Part shown: positions 23,910 to 32,548 of the stretch, in pieces | Numbering within the stretch: the stretch's first letter is position 1 | How the letters are laid out: each line of letters starts with the position of its first letter | NCBI GenBank assembly: GCA_045124505.1 | Contig: JBGVLZ010000039.1 | Span: forward strand, 23,635-87,634 | Length of the DNA stretch: 64,000 nucleotides | Direction of reading: 5' to 3' | DNA from: RGIG7213 sp045124505 | GTDB lineage: Bacteria > Bacillota > Clostridia > Oscillospirales > CAG-272 | Program-made: the position numbers and the translations under genes | Notes under the pieces: generated by a model | Databases searched by the model: none | What the model was told of the DNA's origin: nothing | What the model saw: the letters and a program-made list of their open reading frames with translations, nothing else

Positions 23910-24939
23910 ACTTATTGACAAGCTTGAAAAGGAACATTCGCTCACCATCGAAGAATACGAATATCTCATATCGAATTTTTATGACGATACCTATGATTAT
24001 ACACGCAGAAAAGCGGTCGAGGCAAGAAAAAAGGTATATTCAAACAAGGTCTTCATCCGTGGACTTATTGAAATATCGAACATCTGCAAAAATGACTGCT
24101 ATTACTGCGGAATAAGAAAAAGCAACACTCTTTGTTCCCGATACAGACTGACAAAGGATGAAATACTCACCTGCTGCGATGAGGGTCATTCCCTCGGCTT
24201 CCGCACATTTGTCCTGCAGGGCGGTGAGGACGGATATTTCACCGATGACGTGCTTTGCGATATAGTAAAGTCGATAAAAGCAAAATATCCCGAATGCGCC
24301 GTAACGCTTTCACTCGGTGAGCGTTCTTATGACAGCTTTAAAAGGCTGAAGGAGGCAGGGGCTGATAGGTATCTGCTCCGACATGAAAGCATCACACGTG
24401 AGCATTATGAAATGCTCCACCCCGAAAATATGTCATATGATGAAAGGGTAAGATGTCTGAATGACCTAAAATCACTCGGCTTTCAAGTCGGATGCGGATT
24501 TATGGTCTCATCTCCGTTTATGACACTGAAGCATATCGCAAACGATTTAAAATTTATTGAAGAATTCAAGCCTCATATGTGCGGAATAGGTCCGTTTATA
24601 CCGCACGTTGACACACCGTTTGGTGACTTTGAGGCAGGAAGCGCAGATTTTACCTGTTATCTTTTGTCAATTATCAGGCTCATTCACCCGAATATCCTTT
24701 TGCCTGCAACAACAGCACTCGGCTCACTTGCCGTCGGCGGACGTGAAAAAGGAATTATGTCCGGCGCAAATGTCATTATGCCGAACCTTTCGCCGTCAAG
24801 TGTGCGTGAAAAATATATGCTTTACAACGGAAAGGCATTCACAGGAAGCGAAGCAGGCGAAAACCTTGCAAACATTATGGCAAGTTTAGCTGAGATAGGC
24901 TATGAAACGGTCATTGACCGAGGAGATTACGTAAAATAA
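23899..24939 (+). CDS. hydE: [FeFe]-hydrogenase H-cluster radical SAM maturase HydE
   Basis: A 346-residue radical SAM enzyme that acts on the HydG-made iron-cysteine complex to build the two-iron subcluster of the H-cluster. The cluster motif is CKNDCYYC (CxxxCxxC) near residue 55, followed by GIRKSN. RLTKDEILTCCDEGHSLGFRTFVLQGGEDGY is the SAM-binding GGE segment, and PLSPSSVR-like MPNLSPSSVREKY is typical of HydE/BioB-like barrels. Length is normal. It sits between the TM1266 gene (overlap) and hydG (50-bp gap with its own ribosome-binding site). Confidence 0.96.
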   Translation: MVFKLIDKLEKEHSLTIEEYEYLISNFYDDTYDYTRRKAVEARKKVYSNKVFIRGLIEISNICKNDCYYCGIRKSNTLCSRYRLTKDEILTCCDEGHSLGFRTFVLQGGEDGYFTDDVLCDIVKSIKAKYPECAVTLSLGERSYDSFKRLKEAGADRYLLRHESITREHYEMLHPENMSYDERVRCLNDLKSLGFQVGCGFMVSSPFMTLKHIANDLKFIEEFKPHMCGIGPFIPHVDTPFGDFEAGSADFTCYLLSIIRLIHPNILLPATTALGSLAVGGREKGIMSGANVIMPNLSPSSVREKYMLYNGKAFTGSEAGENLANIMASLAEIGYETVIDRGDYVK

Positions 24940-24989
24940 TTTTATCTAAAGGGGAAGAAATTCTGACCCTAAAGAAAGGAAAAAATAAA

Positions 24990-26438
24990 ATGGCAAAATA
25001 CGATCCGAAATCACTCAAAGCAGAAGAATTCATAAGCGATGAGGAAATAAGAGAAACTCTTGCATATGCAGAGGAAAACAAAAACAATATTGAGCTTATT
25101 GACTCAATAATTGAAAAAGCACGCCCTGTTAAAACCGAAACAGGCTATACGTGCCACGGACTTTCACACAGAGAGGCATCTGTGCTTCTTGCGTGCGAAG
25201 ACCAAAAGATGATAGAAAAAATATACAAGGTCGCAGAGGAAATTAAGCTTGCGTTTTACGGTAACAGAATCGTTATCTTTGCGCCTCTTTATCTTTCAAA
25301 CTACTGTGTAAACGGCTGTGTTTACTGTCCTTATCACCTTAAAAACAAGACTATTCCGAGAAAGAAGCTGACACAAGAGGAAGTAAAAGCGGAAGTAATA
25401 GCACTTCAGGATATGGGACACAAGCGTTTAGCAATTGAATCGGGAGAGGACCCCGTAAACAATCCCATAGAATACATTCTTGAATGTATCAACACAATTT
25501 ACAGCGTAAACCACAAAAACGGTGCAATACGCAGAGTAAACGTAAACATCGCCGCAACAACTGTTGAAAATTACAGAAAACTGAAGGATGCGGGCATCGG
25601 TACGTACATTCTGTTTCAGGAAACGTATCACAAGGAAAGCTATCTGAAGCTCCATCCCACAGGTCCGAAGCATGATTATGCATACCACACGGAGGCACAT
25701 GACAGAGCAATGCAGGGCGGAATCGACGATGTCGGTCTCGGTGTTCTGTTCGGTCTTGAGCTTTACAAGTACGAATTCGCAGGACTTCTTATGCACGCAG
25801 AGCATCTTGAGGCTGTCCACGGTGTCGGTCCTCATACAATAAGCGTGCCGAGAATAAAGCGTGCTGACGATGTTGACCCCACGCAGTTTGATAACTCCAT
25901 AAGTGACGAAATATTTGAAAAGATAACGGCTTGCATCCGTCTTGCTGTTCCCTATACGGGCATCATTATTTCCACAAGAGAAACGGAAGAAGTCCGTTCA
26001 AAGCTGCTTAATCTCGGTGTTTCGCAGGTCAGCGGCGGCTCACGTACGTCTGTCGGCGGTTACGCTTGCGAGGAACGTCCGCATGATACAGAACAGTTCG
26101 ACGTTTCCGACCAGAGAACACTTGACGAGGTCGTACATTGGCTTATTGATAACGGTCACATTCCCTCTTTCTGTACAGCTTGCTACCGTGAGGGCAGAAC
26201 GGGCGACAGATTTATGAGCCTTTGCAAAACAGGTCAGATAATCAACTGCTGTCACCCGAATGCACTTATGACGCTTACAGAATACCTTGTTGACTACGGA
26301 AGCGAGGAAACGAAAAAAGCGGGTTACGAAATGATACAAAGAGAGCTTGGCAAGATCCCTAAAGAAAAGGTACGCACTATTGCCGAGTCTAATATTGAGG
26401 ACATAAAGAACTCCAACAGACGTGATTTCAGATTTTAA
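24990..26438 (+). CDS. hydG: [FeFe]-hydrogenase H-cluster radical SAM maturase HydG
   Basis: A 482-residue radical SAM tyrosine lyase, which cleaves tyrosine to p-cresol and makes the CO and CN ligands on an iron-cysteine complex. The first cluster is CVNGCVYC near residue 107. The extra C-terminal domain holds the second cluster cysteines in CTACYREGRTGD and INCCHPNALMTL, which distinguishes HydG from ThiH. LSGGSRTSVGGY-type QVSGGSRTSVGGY is also typical. Complete length, GAAAGGA upstream, nine bases before hydF. Confidence 0.97.
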   Translation: MAKYDPKSLKAEEFISDEEIRETLAYAEENKNNIELIDSIIEKARPVKTETGYTCHGLSHREASVLLACEDQKMIEKIYKVAEEIKLAFYGNRIVIFAPLYLSNYCVNGCVYCPYHLKNKTIPRKKLTQEEVKAEVIALQDMGHKRLAIESGEDPVNNPIEYILECINTIYSVNHKNGAIRRVNVNIAATTVENYRKLKDAGIGTYILFQETYHKESYLKLHPTGPKHDYAYHTEAHDRAMQGGIDDVGLGVLFGLELYKYEFAGLLMHAEHLEAVHGVGPHTISVPRIKRADDVDPTQFDNSISDEIFEKITACIRLAVPYTGIIISTRETEEVRSKLLNLGVSQVSGGSRTSVGGYACEERPHDTEQFDVSDQRTLDEVVHWLIDNGHIPSFCTACYREGRTGDRFMSLCKTGQIINCCHPNALMTLTEYLVDYGSEETKKAGYEMIQRELGKIPKEKVRTIAESNIEDIKNSNRRDFRF

Positions 26439-26447
26439 GAGGTAGTT

Positions 26448-27641
26448 ATGGGACTTAACGATACACCGTCGGGCGAAAGGCTGACTATCGGCTTTTTCGG
26501 CGCACGGAATGCAGGAAAATCAAGTGTGGCAAACGCTGTGACGGGACAAATAATTTCCGTTGTTTCAGATACTCCCGGCACAACTACAGACCCTGTGAAA
26601 AAATCAATGGAGCTTTTGCCGCTCGGACCTGTGACAATAATCGACACACCGGGGCTTGACGACGTCGGTGAGCTTGGAGAAGAGCGTGTAAAGGTGTCGC
26701 TTCGAGTTCTGGCAACGGTCGATGCGGCAGTCATAGTTATTGATGCCTCACGTGGAATAACTGAATTTGATGAAAAGCTTTTAAAAAACGTAAAAGAAAA
26801 AAATCTGCCCTATGTATGTGTGTACAACAAGGCAGAAAATATTGAGATACCTGAAAATATCCCCGATGATACGGTATATGTAAGTGCAAAAAGCGGTTAC
26901 AACATAGATGCGCTGAAAGAAAAAATTGCAACGTCTTTTGCAAAAGCGGAAAGCAAAAAGCATCTTATTTCCGATATTTTGCCCGAAAACGCTTTAACGG
27001 TGCTTGTTGTGCCGATAGATGAAGCAGCACCAAAAGGCAGGCTTATTCTTCCCCAGCAGCAGACAATACGTGACATGCTTGATGCCCACGGTATATGCAT
27101 CTGCTGTCAGCCTGAGGAATTGCCGAATGTGCTTTCATCCCTTTGTAAAAAGCCCGACGTTGTTATTACGGATTCACAGGTATTCGGCAAGGTTTCAGCC
27201 CTCTTACCGCCTGATATTCCGCTTACGTCATTTTCAATTCTTTTTGCAAGATATAAGGGCGATCTGCCGACGCTTGTAAAGGGTGCATCTGCCATATCAC
27301 AGCTTAAAGACGGTGACACGGTGCTCATTTCCGAGGGCTGTACGCACAGAAGAAGCTGTAAGGACATAGGAACTGTCAAGATTCCTGCACTTATGCGTAA
27401 ATTTACAGGCAAGGAACTGAACTTCAAATTCACCTCAGGCGGTGATTTTGAAAATGATCTATCCGATGTTGCCCTCGTGCTTCACTGCGGCGGCTGTGTG
27501 CTGACCGAAAAGGAAATGCGCTACCGTATGCGGATATGTGAGGAATATGACACCCCCATCGTCAACTACGGCGTTGCCATCGCACACATGAACGGCATTT
27601 TAAAAAGAAGCATCGAAATTTTCCCCGATATAAATATGTAA
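26448..27641 (+). CDS. hydF: [FeFe]-hydrogenase H-cluster maturation GTPase HydF
   Basis: A 397-residue scaffold that assembles the two-iron subcluster and delivers it to the hydrogenase. The N-terminal GTPase domain has the P-loop GARNAGKSS at about 17-25, DTPG (DTPGLDDVGE) as switch II, and NKAE in the guanine-recognition position. The C-terminal domain holds the iron-sulfur ligands CTHRRSC and HCGGC. All three maturases and the TM1266 protein are contiguous; the hydrogenase subunit gene is not in the window. The operon ends in a hairpin terminator. Confidence 0.96.
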   Translation: MGLNDTPSGERLTIGFFGARNAGKSSVANAVTGQIISVVSDTPGTTTDPVKKSMELLPLGPVTIIDTPGLDDVGELGEERVKVSLRVLATVDAAVIVIDASRGITEFDEKLLKNVKEKNLPYVCVYNKAENIEIPENIPDDTVYVSAKSGYNIDALKEKIATSFAKAESKKHLISDILPENALTVLVVPIDEAAPKGRLILPQQQTIRDMLDAHGICICCQPEELPNVLSSLCKKPDVVITDSQVFGKVSALLPPDIPLTSFSILFARYKGDLPTLVKGASAISQLKDGDTVLISEGCTHRRSCKDIGTVKIPALMRKFTGKELNFKFTSGGDFENDLSDVALVLHCGGCVLTEKEMRYRMRICEEYDTPIVNYGVAIAHMNGILKRSIEIFPDINM

Positions 27642-27648
27642 ATAAGAC

Positions 27649-27680
27649 AAAAGAGAGAACGCAAATTCTCTCTTTTTGTT
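27649..27680 (+). terminator. Terminator of hyd maturation operon
   Basis: AAAGAGAGAA / TTCTCTCTTT stem with a CGCAAA loop followed by TTTTTGTT, eight bases after hydF. Confidence 0.88.
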
Positions 27681-27727
27681 ATTCACATAACTCATCACAA
27701 TACCTCCGCATCGTGTTTTCATAAATG

Positions 27728-27803
27728 TATTTCCGTAGGAAATATGCGCCCTTTGTCTGCGGGCAGTCGGCAAGCCGACTGTGGGGGGCGCAGACAGGGC
27801 GCC
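27728..27803 (+). repeat. Dispersed ~77-bp palindromic repeat, copy A
   Basis: Begins TATTTCCGTAGGAAATATGC. It then folds into a three-part stem: GCGCCCT with AGGGCGC, TGTCTGCG with CGCAGACA, and AGTCGGC with GCCGACT. Homologous copies lie at 52321-52398 (reverse) and 53456-53533. No gene inside. Confidence 0.85.
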
Positions 27804-27862
27804 GTCACCGTAAAGATTCAGATTAAGCACGGATTCTGTTTTACGTGCATGCTATTATTGTA

Positions 27863-28768
27863 TTATGCTATTTTCGCCAAAAGCTCGCTGAATGCAAGGA
27901 TAAGAAGTGCGCAAAGGGCAATTATCATACCGACAAGACGGCGTCCGCTTACCTTTTCACGGAATAAAGTCATAGCAACCACGACTGACATCATCGTTGT
28001 ACCGCCGTTTTGTATCGGGAATAATACTGCGCTGTCAAGCACACCCGAAAGATAGAGGTTGACTTTATTAAGAAATGCTATAAATGCACCGCAAACAACC
28101 GTCAAAAGGATAAGTTTTTTTGTATCAATACCGCTTTCGCTTGATTTTTCTGTTTTATTTCTTGAGCTTATAAGATAGCTTACTGTACAAAGGACTGCCG
28201 CAGATACAAAGGCAATCGCAAGAAATGCACCCGTTTCGGAAGCGAATGAGGACTTCTGCTGCGTTTTTTGCATAATACCGATAGAGCCCATGAAAAGGAA
28301 CGCCAAGAAGCAGAAGATAAGCCATTTTGCACTTGTCCCCTTGCCGTCCTTTTTCTTCTCCGTTGAAAAATATGCGGCGACTATCATAAGAAACGTGCCG
28401 ACTATCTTCCACACCGACAGCGATTCATCCCAGATGATATATCCCGAAAATGCGGGAAGTATCATTGATGAGGTGATAAGCAAAATGGTGAACGACATCG
28501 GTCCGCAGTTAAGCGCATTAAGCTTAAAAATACCGCTGAGTGCCGTCACAGCACCGAATGCAATACCGAATAAAACCGTAAAAAGCGATGCTTTGAAGCC
28601 TGAAAAAATACTGATAGCAACAAGAATGACCGCCGCAACAGAATAAATACACATATTTATTTTGTAATTATCGGATCTTTCCTTGACCGCCTTTTTACCG
28701 AAATAATTATAAAATGACGAATACGCCACATTAGCGCATACAGAAAGTGCGAGCAAAAAATAATTCAT
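27863..28768 (-). CDS. EamA/DMT-family transporter
   Basis: A 301-residue protein with ten predicted helices in two five-helix halves, as in the drug/metabolite transporter superfamily. The first half has NALNCGPMSFTILLITSSMILPAFSGYIIWDE and the second GVLDSAVLFPIQNGGTTMMSVVVAMTLFREKVS, the matching EamA repeats. A charged cytoplasmic loop (EKKKDGKGTSAK) separates the halves. Substrates in the family range from amino acids to sugars; none can be assigned. It is the last gene of the holA operon, 31 bases after the HAD-IIA gene. Confidence 0.87.
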   Translation of the reverse strand: MNYFLLALSVCANVAYSSFYNYFGKKAVKERSDNYKINMCIYSVAAVILVAISIFSGFKASLFTVLFGIAFGAVTALSGIFKLNALNCGPMSFTILLITSSMILPAFSGYIIWDESLSVWKIVGTFLMIVAAYFSTEKKKDGKGTSAKWLIFCFLAFLFMGSIGIMQKTQQKSSFASETGAFLAIAFVSAAVLCTVSYLISSRNKTEKSSESGIDTKKLILLTVVCGAFIAFLNKVNLYLSGVLDSAVLFPIQNGGTTMMSVVVAMTLFREKVSGRRLVGMIIALCALLILAFSELLAKIA

Positions 28769-28799
28769 TTAAATCACGACCTATGTACTGAATTTTGTT

Positions 28800-29585
28800 T
28801 TATCTGATTATATCACCGACACCGTCAAGGATATATTTGGGACGGTATGGGAACAAATTTACTTCTTCTCTTGAAGTAACACCGGAAAGAACGAGGACTG
28901 TATCAAGCTCACTTTCGATACCCGAAATAATATCAGTATCCATTCTGTCGCCGATGATAGCTGTATCACGTCTTGAGCAGTCTATTTTCTTCAAAGCGTG
29001 GCGCATGATAAGGGGATTGGGTTTTCCTATATAATACGCTTTTTTGCCTGTTGTAAGCTCAATGGGGGAGATAAGTGCACGGCAGGCAGGAATTATTCCT
29101 TTTTCGCCCGGTGCTGTCAGGTCTGTATTTGTGCCGATGAGCTTTGCGCCGTTTTGTATAAGCTTCACAGCATGCTCGATTTTTTCATAGTTAAATGAAC
29201 GAGTCTCTCCGAATACAACGTAATCGGGATTCTGGTCATTCATTGAAAATCCCGCATCGTACAGTGCATTCACAAGTCCCGGTTCACCAATTGCGTAAAC
29301 ACTTCCGCCGGGGCACTGCGTTGCAAGAAAGGATGCCGTTGCAAGGGCTGAGGTGTAGAAGTTATCCGGGGACACCGTAAGTCCCATTCTCTGAAGCTTT
29401 TGTGCAAGCTCTCTGGGGGAGCGTTCACTCGAATTCGTCAAGAAAAGAAATTTCTTTCCCGATTCTATAAGCCAGTTGACAAATTCGGGAACATCGGGTA
29501 AAAGTCTGTTTCCGTGGTAGATAACACCGTCCATGTCACATATGAAGGCTTTTTTATTTCTAAGATTTTCAATACTGTTTTCCAT
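28800..29585 (-). CDS. HAD-IIA family hydrolase (NagD-like phosphatase)
   Basis: A 261-residue haloacid-dehalogenase phosphatase of subclass IIA. Motif I is DMDGVIYHG (nucleophile Asp), motif II TNSSE, motif III the Lys in GKPNPLIMRHAL, and motif IV GDRMDTDIISG. The cap domain of about 100 residues between motifs II and III fits the NagD/AraL/4-nitrophenylphosphatase group, which dephosphorylates sugar phosphates and nucleotides. AGGAGA precedes the start. It lies twelve bases from the lipoprotein gene and in the holA operon; the physiological substrate is unknown. Confidence 0.93.
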   Translation of the reverse strand: MENSIENLRNKKAFICDMDGVIYHGNRLLPDVPEFVNWLIESGKKFLFLTNSSERSPRELAQKLQRMGLTVSPDNFYTSALATASFLATQCPGGSVYAIGEPGLVNALYDAGFSMNDQNPDYVVFGETRSFNYEKIEHAVKLIQNGAKLIGTNTDLTAPGEKGIIPACRALISPIELTTGKKAYYIGKPNPLIMRHALKKIDCSRRDTAIIGDRMDTDIISGIESELDTVLVLSGVTSREEVNLFPYRPKYILDGVGDIIR

Positions 29586-29597
29586 AATTTTCTCCTG

Positions 29598-30272
29598 TTA
29601 TCTGTATTCGGGCAATTCAACATCTTTGAGTGAAAAATCTGTGCAAACATATTCGTATACACCGCCCTCACCGTCTTCATCTGTACCTTCAAGATAATAT
29701 TTCATGCAGATACCTGTTTCATCGTCAAGCGTGTAAACGTATTTATACTCAGATGAATCGTTTTTAAGCTCATACGTGTACTCAGTGCACGCTCTTTCAC
29801 ATACAGAGGTTTTTTCGCCCTTTGTCATATCGCCGAAATTTTCCTCATGTGCATAGCAAAAATTGCTGAATGTTGAAATATACTGGTTCATGTAACCGTC
29901 GGCAAGCTCTTGCGCCGCCTCGGATTTTTCAAAAACTCCGTCCTCGCCTTTAACGTACGTAGCATATCCGCCCTGCGATTTTATAAACAGCATTTCGCTT
30001 TCACCGGAGCTTATATATATTCCCTTTTCTGTACGGATCAAGGAAATTTTTGTTTTTCCGAGGTCATACGATATACTGCATACAGCGGGAAATCCCTCAT
30101 GTATTGCAACATTATCATAAACAGACGTCACAGCCCCTGTTATTTTATTCGGATCACTTGCGATAACCGTTTCAATAGCGCTGTCGGCTGTTATTTCTGA
30201 CGTTTTGCCCTTGCATGATGCAAATGAACACAAAAGCACAGTACACATCAATAACACTGCGGTTTTTTTCAT
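29598..30272 (-). CDS. Putative lipoprotein of unknown function
   Basis: A 224-residue protein with a lipoprotein signal (MKKTAVLLMCTVLLCSFASC, lipid-modified Cys near residue 20). The mature part begins KGKTSEITADSAIETV and has alternating beta-strand character with several acidic stretches near the end (EGTDEDGEGG). No domain is recognised with confidence. Its strand pattern resembles LolA/LppX-like lipoproteins such as the 180-residue lipoprotein at 40124, which also has MLFIKSQGG-like and YELK-type strands, but the similarity is loose. AAGGAAG gives a good start. Position: between gtrA and the HAD-IIA gene of one operon. Confidence 0.75.
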   Translation of the reverse strand: MKKTAVLLMCTVLLCSFASCKGKTSEITADSAIETVIASDPNKITGAVTSVYDNVAIHEGFPAVCSISYDLGKTKISLIRTEKGIYISSGESEMLFIKSQGGYATYVKGEDGVFEKSEAAQELADGYMNQYISTFSNFCYAHEENFGDMTKGEKTSVCERACTEYTYELKNDSSEYKYVYTLDDETGICMKYYLEGTDEDGEGGVYEYVCTDFSLKDVELPEYR

Positions 30273-30285
30273 ATATGTCTTCCTT

Positions 30286-30843
30286 TCACTCCTGATTTTT
30301 ATTCTTGAATATTAAGAGTTTACTGAAAATGTAGTTGATAATTACGACAATAACTCCTGCTACGATCTTTATTATTCCCTGACTCATAGCAAGCCATGTC
30401 ACGAAAATGAGGAAAATAAGCTCTTCTATACCGAGCGATAACACACGTGCGCCTGTAAATGAAACTATCTCGTGCAAAAGCACATCTTTTTTAAAGCTTT
30501 TGCTCTTGAACACCCACAGTTTATTTACTATGTAGGCAAAGATAACTGCAAATACCCATGCGATAAACACGATTACAAGCTCATGCAGTTTTGTAAATTT
30601 CATAAGCCCGAAGTGTATCGCCATATTCAAAACTGTGGTGAGTCCTCCGAAGATAACATATACGATTATCTCACGGTATTTTTTTATAAGCGCATTTATT
30701 TTTTTGAAAAAGCATATATATATCACAGCGCATATCACTATACCGACGGCAGCAATTACCGATAGTATTGTAATATTTTCAAGCACCCAATCCAATAGTG
30801 CCGAAAAGGTCGAATTTTCAGATGCTGATAAAAAATTCAACAT
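30286..30843 (-). CDS. GtrA-family membrane protein
   Basis: A 185-residue protein with an extra N-terminal helix (about 18-48) followed by the four-helix GtrA domain. Signature elements are VIFGGLTTVLNMAIHFGL, WVFAVIFAYIVNKLWVFKSKSF and the final IFSKLLIFKN. GtrA-like proteins are thought to flip polyprenyl-linked sugars for cell-surface glycan decoration. A GGAGG site precedes the start, and it overlaps the DUF4093 gene by seven bases. No glycosyltransferase is next to it, so the glycan it serves is unknown. Confidence 0.9.
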   Translation of the reverse strand: MLNFLSASENSTFSALLDWVLENITILSVIAAVGIVICAVIYICFFKKINALIKKYREIIVYVIFGGLTTVLNMAIHFGLMKFTKLHELVIVFIAWVFAVIFAYIVNKLWVFKSKSFKKDVLLHEIVSFTGARVLSLGIEELIFLIFVTWLAMSQGIIKIVAGVIVVIINYIFSKLLIFKNKNQE

Positions 30844-31418
30844 TTTATTTCCTCCAAAATTTTATAAAAGGCTTCCTCGTCAAACAAGAGGTTTACTGCT
30901 TCAAGCAGTGCATTTGCTGACATTTCAGCAGGAAGTCCCGCTTTTATGCAAAATTTTTTCCGCAGATACGAGGAGTTTTCTCCCCCCGAAAGACCAAGCA
31001 GGAAAAAATCTGTTTTTTTGAGTGCAAGCTTGTTTTTGACCTCTCCCGTATAAGGAGCAAATATTTTTGTAAGCACCTCGACTGTCATTCCTTCAACGCC
31101 TAAAGTGCCCTCTGCTGACGGCTTTTCTTTTCTTTTTTCCTTGCCTTTTATTTGCGGGGTATAAAGGTTTATTATTTTTTCGGCAGGTATTATCCCTTTT
31201 ATAAAATTGCGTATTACCCTGCCCGCACCGTCGCTATCGGTGACAACGATTATTTTTTCCTCGTTTGCAAGTTTTCTCAAAAGTGAGGCTTTTTCTTCGT
31301 TTTTGAATACACCAAAGCCGTCCGTTGTTATTATGACCGCATCTATGACGGAGGAAAGCTTAATTTTGTCGTACTTCCCTTCACATATAACGGGGTATTT
31401 TATTTTCAGTTTTTCCAT
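30837..31418 (-). CDS. Toprim-domain protein, DUF4093/ribonuclease M5-like
   Basis: A 193-residue protein with an N-terminal Toprim fold: the catalytic Glu in CEGKYDK (residues 12-18) and the metal-binding VTDSDGAG motif (59-66). This is the same architecture as ribonuclease M5 (RnmV), which matures 5S rRNA, and the C-terminal part matches the DUF4093 extension. It may therefore process 5S rRNA, but RnmV proper is usually annotated separately, so I call only the family. It is one base downstream of holA and overlaps gtrA, with no strong ribosome-binding site of its own, which suggests translational coupling. Confidence 0.82.
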   Translation of the reverse strand: MEKLKIKYPVICEGKYDKIKLSSVIDAVIITTDGFGVFKNEEKASLLRKLANEEKIIVVTDSDGAGRVIRNFIKGIIPAEKIINLYTPQIKGKEKRKEKPSAEGTLGVEGMTVEVLTKIFAPYTGEVKNKLALKKTDFFLLGLSGGENSSYLRKKFCIKAGLPAEMSANALLEAVNLLFDEEAFYKILEEIKC

Positions 31419-31419
31419 G

Positions 31420-32451
31420 TTACAAATTCGTTATAAGCGAGATAAGCTCACCTTTTACATCAGTGCCCGTGCTTTTCACAGCAAGGTCGGCTTTATAACA
31501 GCTTTCAAGAAGTTCGGAAAGATATTTTCCTGTTATTCCCGCAAGTGCCTGTGTGCGCACCTTAACGGCATATTCGTGCATACCGAGTGCGGATGCTATC
31601 TGCGGCGGCTTCATTCCCGACTTCATTGCAGATTTTATTCTGTACAGCTTTTCGATCTCCGAGGTTATCTCTGCCATCAGCAACATAGGATCAGCACCCT
31701 TTTTGAGTGCGTCCATCGTATATGCAAGCACCGCTTCTGCATCACGCTTCAGTATTTTATTTGAAACGTAAAACGCTTCAAAGACATTCTTTTTGCCTGT
31801 TACGGCTTCAACGGTATCATCATCAAGCTCACTCATTCCCGTCTGACGCATATAGGCGCAAAGCTTTGATATTTCGTTTGATATCACACTCATATCGCAC
31901 GCAGCACGGTCAGCAATAAGCGTCGCGGTGCGGACAGATATATTGAAGCCCTCGGAAACGAAGTGGCGGTTTATCCATTTCAGAAGCTTCTCACGTGACA
32001 GAAAATCAAAGTACACAACGGTTGATGCATGTGAGATCTTTGCAAGCTTTGATTTTGAATCGCTGTCATTTTCCTCAAGCTGTGTTGCGTAAAGATATAT
32101 GACAAACGTAAGATAATCGTATTTTTCCGCTTCCTTTGCAAGCGTGCAAAGAATCTCAACAGGTTCTTTTCCGCCTCTTTTCAGATCGGCACCGTACAGA
32201 ATAACGAGCCTTCTATCCGAAAACTGCGGTAAAGTTGCAAAGGCAGATAAAATATCCTCTTTATCTTCAAGGCTGTCAAAAACATTTATGTTAAAATCAC
32301 GGAGCGTTTCATCGGGGCATACATGTTTTTTGATATCGCTCAAAAAAGCTCTTTTCAGATATTCCTCTCCGCCGTACAAAAAATATGCGCCCTGCATACT
32401 GCCGGCGAGCAGTTCTTTTGTTTGTTTCATAACATCAACTTTTACAGCCAT
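31420..32451 (-). CDS. holA: DNA polymerase III subunit delta
   Basis: A 343-residue clamp-loader subunit. The ATG at 32451 has GGAGGT at good spacing; the frame stays open for 166 more codons but that part is antisense to the phosphate transporter and not used. Features: AYFLYGGEEYLKRAFLSDI at the N-terminus (the delta G-E-E motif), LVILYGAD, LLKWINRHFVSEG, the ADRAACDMSVISNEISKLCAY helix (usually LxxElxKL) and the C-terminal AVKSTG motif. Delta opens the sliding clamp during replication. First gene of a six-gene operon, divergent from the phosphate transporter. Confidence 0.93.
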   Translation of the reverse strand: MAVKVDVMKQTKELLAGSMQGAYFLYGGEEYLKRAFLSDIKKHVCPDETLRDFNINVFDSLEDKEDILSAFATLPQFSDRRLVILYGADLKRGGKEPVEILCTLAKEAEKYDYLTFVIYLYATQLEENDSDSKSKLAKISHASTVVYFDFLSREKLLKWINRHFVSEGFNISVRTATLIADRAACDMSVISNEISKLCAYMRQTGMSELDDDTVEAVTGKKNVFEAFYVSNKILKRDAEAVLAYTMDALKKGADPMLLMAEITSEIEKLYRIKSAMKSGMKPPQIASALGMHEYAVKVRTQALAGITGKYLSELLESCYKADLAVKSTGTDVKGELISLITNL

Positions 32452-32548
32452 ACCGACACCTCCGCACAAAAATACATTGTATTGTAACACACAGTTTTGA
32501 ATTTTATATAAAGCATATTGTAAGTTTTTGTATAAATAATTTTTTATT

